A stretch of DNA of 27,543 bases from DSAR01 sp034437315 (GTDB lineage: Bacteria > Chloroflexota > Anaerolineae > B4-G1), in the NCBI GenBank assembly GCA_034437315.1, contig DAOTUC010000272.1, positions 1 through 27,543 on the forward strand, in the 5' to 3' direction. The first letter of the stretch is position 1. Every line of letters begins with the position of its first letter. A model generated the notes under the pieces. That model worked only from the letters and a program-made list of their open reading frames with translations, made no database searches and was not told the DNA's origin. A program made the position numbers and the translations under genes. Below, in pieces: positions 7,286-15,340 of this stretch.

Positions 7286-8998
7286 ATGAAGACTCAACTT
7301 AACAGTTCTCAAACACGCCGCTCGACGCCGACCCGGCGTATGAACATCGTCCCGCTATTGGCTATCCTGGCTATCGGCGCTGTGGGTGTGACCCTGGTGC
7401 TGTTATTCCCGATGGAATGGGTGCGCACTCCCAACGTGATGATCAGCGCCGAACGGACGAGCATCTCGCCCGATGGGGATGGCGAGATGGACACGGCGCC
7501 GATCGTCTACTCCCTCTCCGACGACGCCGCTGTCACGATTGAGGTCTTGGACGAAAACCGCGCGTTGGTGCGGACATTGAACGACGGTGATCTTCAGTCT
7601 TCGGGCCAACACACGATCGTCTGGGACGGGCTGGATCGAATGGGGCAGCCACTGCTCGACGGGCGCTATTTCGTGCGCGTCACCGCCGAGGGCAGCGTCC
7701 GCAGTTCCTCCTCCAGCGTCCAGATCGACGTGGATACGCAACCGCCCGTCATCCGGTTGGCCAATATGCCAGACGAGGACCAGGTCGGGGGCGAGACGCG
7801 CGAATTGATCATTGAGGGGGTGACCGATCCCGACGCGACGGTGTGGATCCCCCCACGGCAACAACCCCTGGAAGTCGACGAGAGCGGCAGTTTCCGCACC
7901 CAATACACGCTGCAAGAGGGCATCAACCGGATTCAGCTAATCGCCGTGGATGACGCGGGCAATCAGACCTCCATCGTGCGCGAGATCACGTTGATGACCG
8001 AACCGCCCGATGTGGTGGTGTTGAACCCGCCGGACGGCTTGTGGATCAACCAGCGAATGTTGAGTGTGCAGGGGCGTGCGCCGGTGGGCGTTCAGGTTCT
8101 GGTCAATCAAAACCGAGCGGAGGTGGATGAAGAAGGGCGTTTTGACGTCGACGTCGTGCTGGAAGAGGGCGAGAACATCGTGCGCGTCGAAGCGACCGAC
8201 AACGTGGGGAACGTTTCGACCGAAGAACGGCGGGTTTATCTCCAGACGCGCCCGCCAGCCCTTTCGTTGACCACCGTCCGCGACGGGATGACGGTGCGCG
8301 AGCCCTCGCTGCTCGTCGTCGGGAAGACGGTCCCGCAGACGAGCGTATGGCTTAACGGGCGGGAGATGGTCGTCGATAGCCAGGGCGGATTCCAGGGACT
8401 GGTCGACCTGATTGAGGGTGAGAACGTCGTGCGCGTCGAGGCGATAGACCGCGCCGGCAATACAGCAGTGGTGGTGCGGGGCGTGACCTACGATTCCACG
8501 CCGCCGACCACCGTCATCCCGCCGAACGTGCGAAACGTCCTGGCTGTAGCGGGCGCGGGCGTCGGTGCGACACTCGTCCTGTGGTTGATCAGCGGCTTAT
8601 GGCAGCGTCCCCTCTCGTTGGTGCTCCGGGCGACTCGGTCCACGCTGTCGCCGGGCTCTGACGGGCGATTGGAACCGGCGGTGGTCAATTTCGAGATTTC
8701 GCGCCCCGCGACCGTGACGGCGGAGGTGTGGGATCTATCTGAGCAGCGGGTGGCGACCGTGTTTAACCAGCAGAAGCGCACCCAGGGCGAGCACTTGCTG
8801 GTCTGGGATGGACGGATGGGGAATGGTCAAGTGGCCCCGCCGGGAGCCTACGAAGTCGAGGTGAGCGCCAGCACGCTCTTTACCACCGCCACCAGCAGCA
8901 CCCGGCTCGTGATTGAAGAGTATCCACAACGACCCGTCTGGGAACAGGTGGGAGAACGACGCCGCAATAGCGCTCGTTTCGAGCGGACGGATTTATAG
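7286..8998 (+). CDS. membrane-anchored protein with Ig-like and FlgD-like domains
   Basis: The product has 570 residues. Residues ~20-42 are a signal anchor after a basic N-terminus. Residues ~50-148 resemble the FlgD/CHU_C-type Ig fold (TSISPDGDGEMD, then TIVWDGLDRMGQPLLDGRY). Three repeats of about 80-85 residues follow (~150-402), each with the pattern 'EGEN.VRVEA.D..GN', like bacterial Ig or glucodextranase-B-like domains. A second hydrophobic segment lies at ~417-439. After it comes another FlgD-like domain (STLSPGSDGRLE, then LLVWDGRMGNGQVAPPGAY). There are no catalytic motifs, so a structural or binding role at the cell surface is likely. It is last in the operon with the ATPase and membrane protein. 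The SD is weak and translation may be coupled. Confidence 0.75.
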   Translation: MKTQLNSSQTRRSTPTRRMNIVPLLAILAIGAVGVTLVLLFPMEWVRTPNVMISAERTSISPDGDGEMDTAPIVYSLSDDAAVTIEVLDENRALVRTLNDGDLQSSGQHTIVWDGLDRMGQPLLDGRYFVRVTAEGSVRSSSSSVQIDVDTQPPVIRLANMPDEDQVGGETRELIIEGVTDPDATVWIPPRQQPLEVDESGSFRTQYTLQEGINRIQLIAVDDAGNQTSIVREITLMTEPPDVVVLNPPDGLWINQRMLSVQGRAPVGVQVLVNQNRAEVDEEGRFDVDVVLEEGENIVRVEATDNVGNVSTEERRVYLQTRPPALSLTTVRDGMTVREPSLLVVGKTVPQTSVWLNGREMVVDSQGGFQGLVDLIEGENVVRVEAIDRAGNTAVVVRGVTYDSTPPTTVIPPNVRNVLAVAGAGVGATLVLWLISGLWQRPLSLVLRATRSTLSPGSDGRLEPAVVNFEISRPATVTAEVWDLSEQRVATVFNQQKRTQGEHLLVWDGRMGNGQVAPPGAYEVEVSASTLFTTATSSTRLVIEEYPQRPVWEQVGERRRNSARFERTDL

Positions 8999-9016
8999 CC
9001 TTCTTTCCTGAAGCTT

Positions 9017-9047
9017 CCGCAGGTTCATCCCACTTACTAACCTGCGG
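9017..9047. repeat. 9-bp inverted repeat after the Ig-like protein gene
   Basis: CCGCAGGTT (9017-9025) and AACCTGCGG (9039-9047) form a perfect stem with a 13-nt loop. The right arm overlaps the dispersed repeat at 9039-9062. No U-tract follows, so it is not called as a terminator. Confidence 0.5.
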
Positions 9048-9062
9048 GAGGTTGATAAGCTG
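9039..9062 (+). repeat. dispersed repeat, copy A (upstream of mraZ)
   Basis: These 24 bp match 27046-27069 at 21 positions, both reading in the + direction with the shared core AGGTTGATAA. The copies flank the whole mraZ-ftsZ block in intergenic DNA. They may belong to a larger genome-wide repeat family. Confidence 0.55.
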
Positions 9063-9081
9063 AGATTCCAGCGTGGTTTGA

Positions 9082-9116
9082 CGAGGTTGCCAGCAGCCGG
9101 CAGCCTCGTTTTGTTT
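9082..9116 (+). terminator. intrinsic terminator of the ATPase/membrane/Ig-like operon
   Basis: CGAGGTTGCC (9082-9091) pairs with GGCAGCCTCG (9099-9108), ten pairs with one G-U, around a 7-nt loop. TTTTGTTT follows directly. It lies 84 bp past the stop at 8998 and about 100 bp before the mraZ promoter, separating the two transcription units. Confidence 0.8.
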
Positions 9117-9193
9117 GCAAGAGGCGTTGTGATGCCCCAGATAGATCACAGCGAAATGCTGAAGATCCTAACCTTAAAGTTTCATCGGGCTAC

Positions 9194-9222
9194 TAGCCAA
9201 AATGGAAGGATTGTTGTATAAT
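9194..9222 (+). promoter_or_regulatory. mraZ (dcw cluster) promoter
   Basis: A perfect -10 TATAAT lies at 9217-9222, with TAGCCA (9194-9199) at 17-bp spacing as a weak -35 box. Transcription would start near 9229, inside the TGGG operator array, which suits repression by MraZ. The leader would be about 113 nt. Confidence 0.65.
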
Positions 9223-9223
9223 A

Positions 9224-9270
9224 TGGGCAGTTTTGGGATAAATTGGGTTAATTTGGGGTATGATTTGGGA
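9224..9270 (+). promoter_or_regulatory. MraZ operator: array of TGGGN boxes
   Basis: TGGG begins at 9224, 9234, 9244 and 9254, an exact 10-bp period (5-bp box plus 5-bp spacer), and again at 9266 after 12 bp, with an isolated one at 9284. In E. coli MraZ binds direct TGGGN repeats with 5-nt spacers upstream of its own gene. The same geometry here, starting 2 bp after the -10 box, indicates autoregulation of the dcw operon. Confidence 0.8.
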
Positions 9271-9341
9271 TAATGACCCTAAATGGGAGTTAGAGTAGCG
9301 CACGAACACGGCTCTCGCGCCATCAAGAAAGACACAGCGCT

Positions 9342-9770
9342 ATGTTCCTGGGAGAGTTCATCCATACAATCGATCAAGCGGGGCGCTTGACGATCCCGGC
9401 CAAATTTCGAGATGAATTGGCCGATGGATTGGTCATCACCCGTGGGCTTGACCGGTGTTTGGCGGTCTATCCCCTGGACGAATGGCGGAAACTGGCGGAA
9501 CAGGTCAGCGCGCTGCCAATCACCAAACGGCAAGCGCGCGCGTTCCGCCGTTTGGTTTTCGCCAATGCAGCAGATCTCACGCCGGACAAGAACGGGCGGA
9601 TACTGATTCCGCCTCGCCTGCGCGAGTTCATCAATCTGGATGGAGACGTCGTCGTCACAGGGTTGAATACCTACATCGAATTGTGGCATCCAGGCGATTG
9701 GAACCAGGAGCGGGAACGGGTCGAGGATGACGAGGGAAGCCTTGAAGCCTGGTCGTCCCTGGACATCTGA
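9342..9770 (+). CDS. mraZ: MraZ, dcw cluster transcriptional regulator
   Basis: The 142-residue product is a DNA-binding protein that forms rings and represses the dcw promoter. It has two SpoVT/AbrB-like half-domains, each with the DxxxR-type motif: IDQAGRLTIPAKFR at 10-23 and PDKNGRILIPPRLRE at 81-95. The N-terminus MFLGEFIHTIDQAGR matches the family closely, fixing the start at ATG 9342 even though the SD (AAGAAAG) is weak. It is the first gene of the cluster, directly upstream of rsmH as in most bacteria. TGGGN boxes in its own promoter indicate negative autoregulation. Confidence 0.95.
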   Translation: MFLGEFIHTIDQAGRLTIPAKFRDELADGLVITRGLDRCLAVYPLDEWRKLAEQVSALPITKRQARAFRRLVFANAADLTPDKNGRILIPPRLREFINLDGDVVVTGLNTYIELWHPGDWNQERERVEDDEGSLEAWSSLDI

Positions 9771-9844
9771 TCGACGATGGCGACGATGGCGAGGACATCC
9801 ATTGCAGCGCCTTCTCGTGAGTGCACGTCCCCTGGGCCCCAGCG

Positions 9845-10771
9845 ATGACCCATATCCCTGTACTTTTCCAGGAAGTGCTCGACGGTTTGCACGTCCGGCC
9901 GGGAGGCCGGTACATTGATGCAACGGTAGGCGGCGGGGGGCACGCAGATGGGATATTGGCGGCCTCGGCGCACGGCGGGCGCTTGCTGGGCCTTGATCGA
10001 GATCCGGCGGCGTTGGAGCGGGCGAGATCTACGTTGATCGCCCACGGAGAGGAACGCTTCACGCTTGTACACACCTCCTTTAGCCGCATAGCCCAGGCGG
10101 CGCGCGTCCGTGATTTCGCGCCGGTGGATGGCGTCCTGTTCGATCTGGGGCTCTCGTCCCTTCAATTGGCAGATCCAGACCGGGGTTTCGCCTTTATGCG
10201 AGACGGCCCGCTCGACATGCGCTTCGATCCAACCGGGCGCGGGGCGACGGCCGAAACGTTGGTCAACGAGCTTCCGACCGGGGAACTGGCGGCGCTTCTG
10301 CGTCAGTATGGGGAAGAGAAACGGGCGCGCCGGATCGCCGAGGCGATAGCGTCCGCCCGTCCCCTCTATACGACGCGCGCTTTGGCCGAGGTGATCAAGC
10401 AGGCTGTGGGCCGAGGGCCGCGCGGCGCTCGCATTCATCCGGCGACCCGCGCGTTCCAGGCGTTGCGCATCGCCGTCAACGATGAGTTGGGCGAGATCGA
10501 GGCGGCTTTGCCCCAGGCGGTGGAGATTCTGGCCCCGGGCGGGCGGCTGGTCGTCATCAGTTTCCATTCCCTGGAAGATCGGTTGGTCAAGCGCTTCATG
10601 CGGCGCGAGAGCCGGGATTGCGTCTGCCCGCCCGAGATCCCGGCCTGTATGTGTGATCATCGGGCGACGTTGCGCGTGTTGACGCGCAAACCGATGGGGC
10701 CATCGGATGAAGAGGCGGAGACGAATCCCCGCTCACGGTCGGCTCGATTGCGAATTGCAGAACGGATTTAG
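9845..10771 (+). CDS. rsmH: RsmH (MraW), 16S rRNA C1402 N4-methyltransferase
   Basis: The 308-residue cytoplasmic SAM-dependent enzyme methylates N4 of C1402 in 16S rRNA. It has the SAM motif YIDATVGGGGHADGIL, VDGVLFDLGLSSLQL, the family signature FMRDGPLDMRFDP, NELPTGELAALLRQYGEE, ATRAFQALRIAVNDEL and ISFHSLEDRLVKRFM. A CxCP...CxC cluster near the C-terminus may be structural. ATG 9845 is preferred because MTHIPVLFQEVL is the canonical N-terminus; an in-frame GTG at 9821 would add 8 residues, and neither has a strong SD. The stop overlaps the region where the ftsL-like gene begins, so translation is probably coupled. Confidence 0.95.
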   Translation: MTHIPVLFQEVLDGLHVRPGGRYIDATVGGGGHADGILAASAHGGRLLGLDRDPAALERARSTLIAHGEERFTLVHTSFSRIAQAARVRDFAPVDGVLFDLGLSSLQLADPDRGFAFMRDGPLDMRFDPTGRGATAETLVNELPTGELAALLRQYGEEKRARRIAEAIASARPLYTTRALAEVIKQAVGRGPRGARIHPATRAFQALRIAVNDELGEIEAALPQAVEILAPGGRLVVISFHSLEDRLVKRFMRRESRDCVCPPEIPACMCDHRATLRVLTRKPMGPSDEEAETNPRSRSARLRIAERI

Positions 10772-10773
10772 TG

Positions 10774-11100
10774 ATGTCAGATTTTGTGGCATGGGCGACT
10801 CACGGCGTCAAGCGTGGCCGGTTCGAGATGAACCGGCGCACGCTGACCTACGCGGCTGCACTGGCGTTGAGTTTGACCCTGGCGGCGGCTCTGTACCTGA
10901 TGTTGGTCAGCCAGACCGCGGCCCGGGGGCGTCACATCCAGCAGTTGCAGGCCGAGTTGTACCAGTTGCAGCGGGAAAACCATCAACTGGAAGTAGAGAT
11001 CGCCCGGAAGGGGTCGGTGAAAGCGCTGCGGGAACGGGCGTTGGAGATGGGCTTCGGGCCGGCGGAGAGGGTCGAGTTTTTCTCGACGACGATTGATTAG
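10774..11100 (+). CDS. ftsL: FtsL-like divisome protein
   Basis: The 108-residue bitopic membrane protein has a cytoplasmic N-terminus of ~25 residues, one membrane segment (~26-46) and an extracytoplasmic coiled coil (IQQLQAELYQLQRENHQLEVEIARKGS), followed by ALRERALEMGFGPAE. The coiled-coil pattern ending in '.A..MG..PAE' is typical of the FtsL/DivIC septum group. Position between rsmH and the penicillin-binding protein gene is the standard place for ftsL. FtsL sequences are poorly conserved, so the call rests on topology and context. GTG 10771 overlaps the rsmH stop and ATG 10774 is two codons into the same frame; either could be used. Confidence 0.8.
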   Translation: MSDFVAWATHGVKRGRFEMNRRTLTYAAALALSLTLAAALYLMLVSQTAARGRHIQQLQAELYQLQRENHQLEVEIARKGSVKALRERALEMGFGPAERVEFFSTTID

Positions 11101-11117
11101 CTTGGGGGTGTCTTTCG

Positions 11118-12860
11118 ATGGCGGAAGGGCCGCGACGACGATTGCAACTGGTAGGGACGCTGCTGATTGGCTGCGTGTTAGTCATCGTGGCCCAATTGGC
11201 GCAGGTGCAGGTCGTCGACCATCAATTTTACGTGGCGTGGGCGCGGGAGATCCGGGAACGACCCATCATAGCGGTGGAACCGCCCAGGGGTGTGATCCGC
11301 GACAGGAATGGTTATCTTTTGGCGGGAAACGCTGTGGAGTATGCCATTGAGGCCTCGCCGGCCTACGTCGTCGATCCATCCGCCGCCGCCGAGGCGCTGA
11401 GCCCGTTGTTGCATATCCCCTCCGTCCACATCAAGCGGATGCTGGATAGCGATCGGGTATGGACGCCCATCCTCTCGCCGGTCTCAAAAACGGTGGGAGA
11501 GGAGGTCGCGGCGCTGGGACTGCCCGGCGTTAACGTTCGGCCGCTCTGGGTTCGGGAATACCCGGAGGGCCGGCTGGCCTCCCACCTGATCGGTTTCTGC
11601 AACAGAGAGGGGGTCGGTTTCTACGGCGTTGAAGGGTTCCACAATGCCCTGCTCCAACCGGTCCAGGTGGCGCGCGAGGGGCCGGTCGACCCGGCGAGCG
11701 AACAGGTGCCATGGACGGTGGCGCCGGTCATTATGCCGCAACCCGGGGCGGAGTTGATCCTGACAATCGACCGCTCGGTGCAGGCCATGGTCGAGGAGGA
11801 ATTGGCGCGGGCCATTGAAGAGCATCAGGCCGCTGGCGGCGTCATTATCGTGATGGATCCGCGCACATTCGATGTGCTCGCGTTGGCCAGCCAGCCCGAT
11901 TACAATCCAGGCCGTTACAGCGATTTTTACAATCAGAGCCCGCTTCCCTTTAACGACCCGGCGGTCAGCAAGCAGTACGAACCCGGTTCAGTCTTCAAAG
12001 TGTTGACCGTCGCCGCGGCGATCGACGCCGGGCTCGTCGCGCCGGAGACGACCTATCACGATCAGGGGTGGATCGAGATAGGCGGGGCGTTGATCAAGAA
12101 CGCCATAGCGCAACCGCCCCAGGATCGCACGGTAGCCGATATTTTGATTCGTTCGTTGAACGTAGGCGCCGCCCGCCTGAGCTCGCAGATGGGGGCGGAT
12201 CTATTCTATCGCTACCTCCTGGCCTTCGGCATAGGGAAACCGACCGGCGTCGACCTGGCGGGCGAGGCGGCCGGGCAACTGTGGCTGCCAAAGGATGTTG
12301 CACATTGGCACGACTCAAACCTGGGGACGAACGCCTTCGGTCAGGGGTTGGCGGTGACGCCCATCCAGATGATCTCGGCGGTGGCGACGGTGGCCAATGA
12401 GGGCGCGCGCTTGCGCCCGCACGTCGTGGCGGAACGGGTGGCGGCGGATGGCTCGATCTCTCGCTTTCGCCCGGTGATTGAGGACCAGGCCATCTCTCCG
12501 GAGACGGCCCGCCTCGTCGTCGAGATCATGGAGCGGACGGTCACGGAGAAAGTCAATCAGGCCCAGGTGGCGGGGTATCGGGTCGCTGGTAAGACGGGTA
12601 CATCCCAGATTCCGATCCCCGGCGGTTACGATCCGCGCGCGACCGTCGCTTCCTTCGTTGGTTTTGGGCCGGTTTCCGATCCGCAGGTCGTGGTGCTCGT
12701 CAAATTGGATAATCCCCAGACTTCGACGTGGGGCGCCGACACGGCTGCGCCGACCTTCGCCCGCGTGGCCTCGCGGTTGTTCGTGCTCCTGGGGATCCCG
12801 CCCGACGACGCGCCCGGCGGGCCGGATGGGATGGAGATCGCGGAGGTTGTGGTGGAATGA
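11118..12860 (+). CDS. ftsI: Class B penicillin-binding protein (FtsI/PBP2-like transpeptidase)
   Basis: The 580-residue product has one N-terminal membrane anchor (~10-28), then the class B dimerisation region (PPRGVIRDRNGYLLAGN). The transpeptidase domain has all three catalytic motifs: SxxK (S291-V-F-K294 in YEPGSVFKV), SxN (S346-L-N348) and KTG (K492-T-G in AGKTGTSQ). No PASTA domains follow, unlike many Firmicutes homologues. It crosslinks septal peptidoglycan together with FtsW, encoded downstream. Start ATG 11118 has a GGGGG-rich SD. The last four bases overlap murF as ATGA. The symbol ftsI (pbpB) is assigned from context. Confidence 0.92.
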   Translation: MAEGPRRRLQLVGTLLIGCVLVIVAQLAQVQVVDHQFYVAWAREIRERPIIAVEPPRGVIRDRNGYLLAGNAVEYAIEASPAYVVDPSAAAEALSPLLHIPSVHIKRMLDSDRVWTPILSPVSKTVGEEVAALGLPGVNVRPLWVREYPEGRLASHLIGFCNREGVGFYGVEGFHNALLQPVQVAREGPVDPASEQVPWTVAPVIMPQPGAELILTIDRSVQAMVEEELARAIEEHQAAGGVIIVMDPRTFDVLALASQPDYNPGRYSDFYNQSPLPFNDPAVSKQYEPGSVFKVLTVAAAIDAGLVAPETTYHDQGWIEIGGALIKNAIAQPPQDRTVADILIRSLNVGAARLSSQMGADLFYRYLLAFGIGKPTGVDLAGEAAGQLWLPKDVAHWHDSNLGTNAFGQGLAVTPIQMISAVATVANEGARLRPHVVAERVAADGSISRFRPVIEDQAISPETARLVVEIMERTVTEKVNQAQVAGYRVAGKTGTSQIPIPGGYDPRATVASFVGFGPVSDPQVVVLVKLDNPQTSTWGADTAAPTFARVASRLFVLLGIPPDDAPGGPDGMEIAEVVVE

Positions 12861-14317
12861 AAGCCGACACGTTGACGTTAGCGGATGTTCTAGAAGGCTT
12901 GAGCGGTCGCCGGGTCGGCCCGGAGGATCAGCCGATATCGCGGCTTGTGGTCGATTCGCGAAAGGCCGCGCCAGGCGCGCTGTTCTTCGCCTTCCCGGGC
13001 GAGCGAACCGACGGGCACGATTACGTCTCCGAGGCCTTCTCGCGTGGCGCGGCGGTCGCCGTCGTCGAGCGGGCGGTGGAGGCCGACGCCGCGCTCACGC
13101 TCGATTTGACCGATGCCGACGCTTTATCCGCCCTGGACGACGTAGACATCCGGCTGCCCCTCCTGTTGCGCGTGGCGAGCAGTCTGGAGGGATTACACAG
13201 ATTGGCCGCTTTCTGGCGCAGTCGCTTGCGAGGGGGCGCGGAGGGGCGCGGTCTGCGCGTGATCGGCGTCACCGGGAGTGTGGGTAAGACGACGACGAAA
13301 GAGTTGGCGGCGGCGGTTCTGACTAACCGGTACGCGACGCTCAAGAGTGAGGCCAGCTATAATAATGAGATCGGCCTCCCGCTGACCTTGTTGCGCCTGA
13401 CCGGCGAGCACGAGCGGGTCGTGCTGGAGATGGGGATGTACGACGTGGGCGAAATCGCCGACCTGGCCCGGATTGCCCGCCCCCACGTGGGGGTGGTGAC
13501 GATTGTCCGCCCGGTGCACCTGGAACGGGCCGGCTCTTTCGAGCGCATCGTGGCCGCCAAGACAGAATTGGTCGAGGCGCTGCCCCCGGCGCCCGAGGGC
13601 GTGGCGATTCTCAATTATGACGATGAGCCGGTGCGCAATATGGCCCACGCGACCGAGGCGCGGATTTTCTACTATGGCCTTTCGCCGGAGGCGGACCTGT
13701 GGGCCGACGAGATCGAAGGATTGGGGCTGGAAGGGATCCGGTTTCAGCTTCACTATCAGGGGGAGCTGTTGCACGTCAAGATCCCGCTCCTGGGCCGGCA
13801 TTCAGTCCATACGGCGTTGCGCGCGGCGGCCGTGGGGTTGGTGGAGGGGATGAATTGGCAGGAGATCATTGATGGGCTGCGGAACGCATCGACGCAGTTG
13901 CGCCTGGTGGCGGCGCCGGGGCCGGCCGGGTCGATCATCCTGGATGACACCTACAACGCCAGTCCCTCTTCGACTATCGCCGCGCTCAACCTGCTGGAAG
14001 ATTTGGATGGTCGCAAGATCGCCGTCCTGGGAGATATGCTGGAACTGGGGGTGTATGAAAGGGAGGGACACGAGAAAGTGGGCATGCGGGCCCTGGACGT
14101 CGCCGATTTACTGATCGCTGTGGGATCTCTGGGACGCATCATTGGCGAGACCGCTATCCGTTGGGGCATGCCGGCGGACAGCGTGTTCCTCGTTGAGGAT
14201 TGCGCCGAGGTGGTCGCCATCCTCTCGGAAATGGTAGAGCGTGACGATGTCATATTGATCAAGGGCTCCCGTGGAATGAAGCTGGAAGAGATCGTCAACG
14301 CGCTGGTGAGGGTTTGA
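12857..14317 (+). CDS. murF: MurF, UDP-MurNAc-tripeptide D-Ala-D-Ala ligase
   Basis: The 486-residue Mur ligase adds D-Ala-D-Ala (made by Ddl, encoded downstream) to UDP-MurNAc-tripeptide. The MurF-type N-terminal domain has VVDSRKAAPGALFFAFPGERTDGH split over ~30-55. The P-loop is GVTGSVGKT at 137-145, with YNNEIGLPLTLLRL and VLEMGMYDVGEIADL in the central domain. The C-terminal domain has ILDDTYNASPSS and KIAVLGDMLELG. The frame is open further upstream, but ATG 12857, overlapping the PBP stop as ATGA, begins the recognisable protein. murE usually stands between ftsI and murF and is missing here. MurF is a normal single-enzyme length, so it is not a MurE-MurF fusion. Confidence 0.95.
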   Translation: MKADTLTLADVLEGLSGRRVGPEDQPISRLVVDSRKAAPGALFFAFPGERTDGHDYVSEAFSRGAAVAVVERAVEADAALTLDLTDADALSALDDVDIRLPLLLRVASSLEGLHRLAAFWRSRLRGGAEGRGLRVIGVTGSVGKTTTKELAAAVLTNRYATLKSEASYNNEIGLPLTLLRLTGEHERVVLEMGMYDVGEIADLARIARPHVGVVTIVRPVHLERAGSFERIVAAKTELVEALPPAPEGVAILNYDDEPVRNMAHATEARIFYYGLSPEADLWADEIEGLGLEGIRFQLHYQGELLHVKIPLLGRHSVHTALRAAAVGLVEGMNWQEIIDGLRNASTQLRLVAAPGPAGSIILDDTYNASPSSTIAALNLLEDLDGRKIAVLGDMLELGVYEREGHEKVGMRALDVADLLIAVGSLGRIIGETAIRWGMPADSVFLVEDCAEVVAILSEMVERDDVILIKGSRGMKLEEIVNALVRV

Positions 14318-15324
14318 TGGATTTTGCACTGATTCTGGCGAGTATTTCTTTCATCTTGGCGGTAGTATGGGGGCCGCTTTTAATACGCATTTTAAGACAC
14401 TATCGGATCGGCAAACGAATTCGCATTGACGGCCCGCGAGGGCATCAAACCAAGTTCGGAACGCCGACGATGGGCGGATTGATGATCGTCGTGCCCGTGC
14501 TGTTGATCACCCTGGTGCTCAACATTTACAATCTATTGAGCCAGACGCCGGTTGGGCGCTCGATTCTGGTTCCGTTGGGCGTGATGCTGGCCTACGCTAT
14601 CATCGGCGCGATTGACGACATCGCCGGTGTGCGTGGGATGCGGCGCGGGGAGGGGCTTTCGGGACGACGCAAGCTCATGTGGGAGATTCCCCTGGCGCTG
14701 TTCGTCGCGGTGGTGATGCAGCTCCTGCCGATGCAATTTGCGGGACAGGTTGACGTGCCCAGCTTTCAGCGCTCAATCGACCTCGGATGGGCCTGGACGC
14801 CTCTCGCGGCCTTCGTGATTCTCTCTTCGGCCAACGCGGTGAACCTGACCGACGGCCTGGATGGATTGGCCGGCACCGTGGTCGCCGGCGCCTTCGTCGG
14901 TTACGGGGTGATCGCGCTCCTGCAAGGGCAGGAGTATCTGGTGCAATTCTGTTTTACTATCGTGGGCGCCTGTTTCGCCTTCCTGTGGTATAACGCCCAT
15001 CCGGCCCAGATGTTTATGGGGGATACGGGGAGCCTGGCGCTGGGCGCTACGTTGGGCGTCGTGGCGTTGATGACCGGGCAGTGGTTGTTATTGCCGGTCG
15101 TGGCCCTGATCCCGGTGGCGGAGACGGTCTCCGTCATCTTGCAAATTCTGTATTTCAAGTATACCAAGCGCAAATATGGCCAGGGGCGACGCTTGTTCAA
15201 GATGAGCCCCCTGCATCACCATTTCGAGCTGTTGGGTTGGTCGGAGACGCAGGTCGTACAGCGCTTCTGGCTGGTCGAACTGCTGGCGGTGATGGCGGGT
15301 GTGGCCTTGGCTTTGTGGAATTAA
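14317..15324 (+). CDS. mraY: MraY, phospho-MurNAc-pentapeptide transferase
   Basis: The 335-residue polytopic enzyme transfers phospho-MurNAc-pentapeptide to undecaprenyl phosphate, making lipid I on the cytoplasmic face. About ten hydrophobic segments are visible. Family motifs are present: GTPTMGGLMI, the first acidic motif DDIAGVRGM, NAVNLTDGLDGLAG, FMGDTGSLALG, and KMSPLHHHFELLGW with the histidine-rich loop. ATG 14317 overlaps the murF TGA by one base (TGATG). A TTG one codon earlier is unlikely to be the start. Translation is probably coupled to murF. Confidence 0.96.
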   Translation: MDFALILASISFILAVVWGPLLIRILRHYRIGKRIRIDGPRGHQTKFGTPTMGGLMIVVPVLLITLVLNIYNLLSQTPVGRSILVPLGVMLAYAIIGAIDDIAGVRGMRRGEGLSGRRKLMWEIPLALFVAVVMQLLPMQFAGQVDVPSFQRSIDLGWAWTPLAAFVILSSANAVNLTDGLDGLAGTVVAGAFVGYGVIALLQGQEYLVQFCFTIVGACFAFLWYNAHPAQMFMGDTGSLALGATLGVVALMTGQWLLLPVVALIPVAETVSVILQILYFKYTKRKYGQGRRLFKMSPLHHHFELLGWSETQVVQRFWLVELLAVMAGVALALWN

Positions 15325-15340
15325 ACTGAGAAAGGGGACA

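Noticed and set aside
12728..12856. 5' extension of murF by 43 codons
   Set aside because: The extension is Arg/Gly-rich, overlaps the PBP gene deeply and precedes the canonical start, which overlaps the PBP stop as ATGA.
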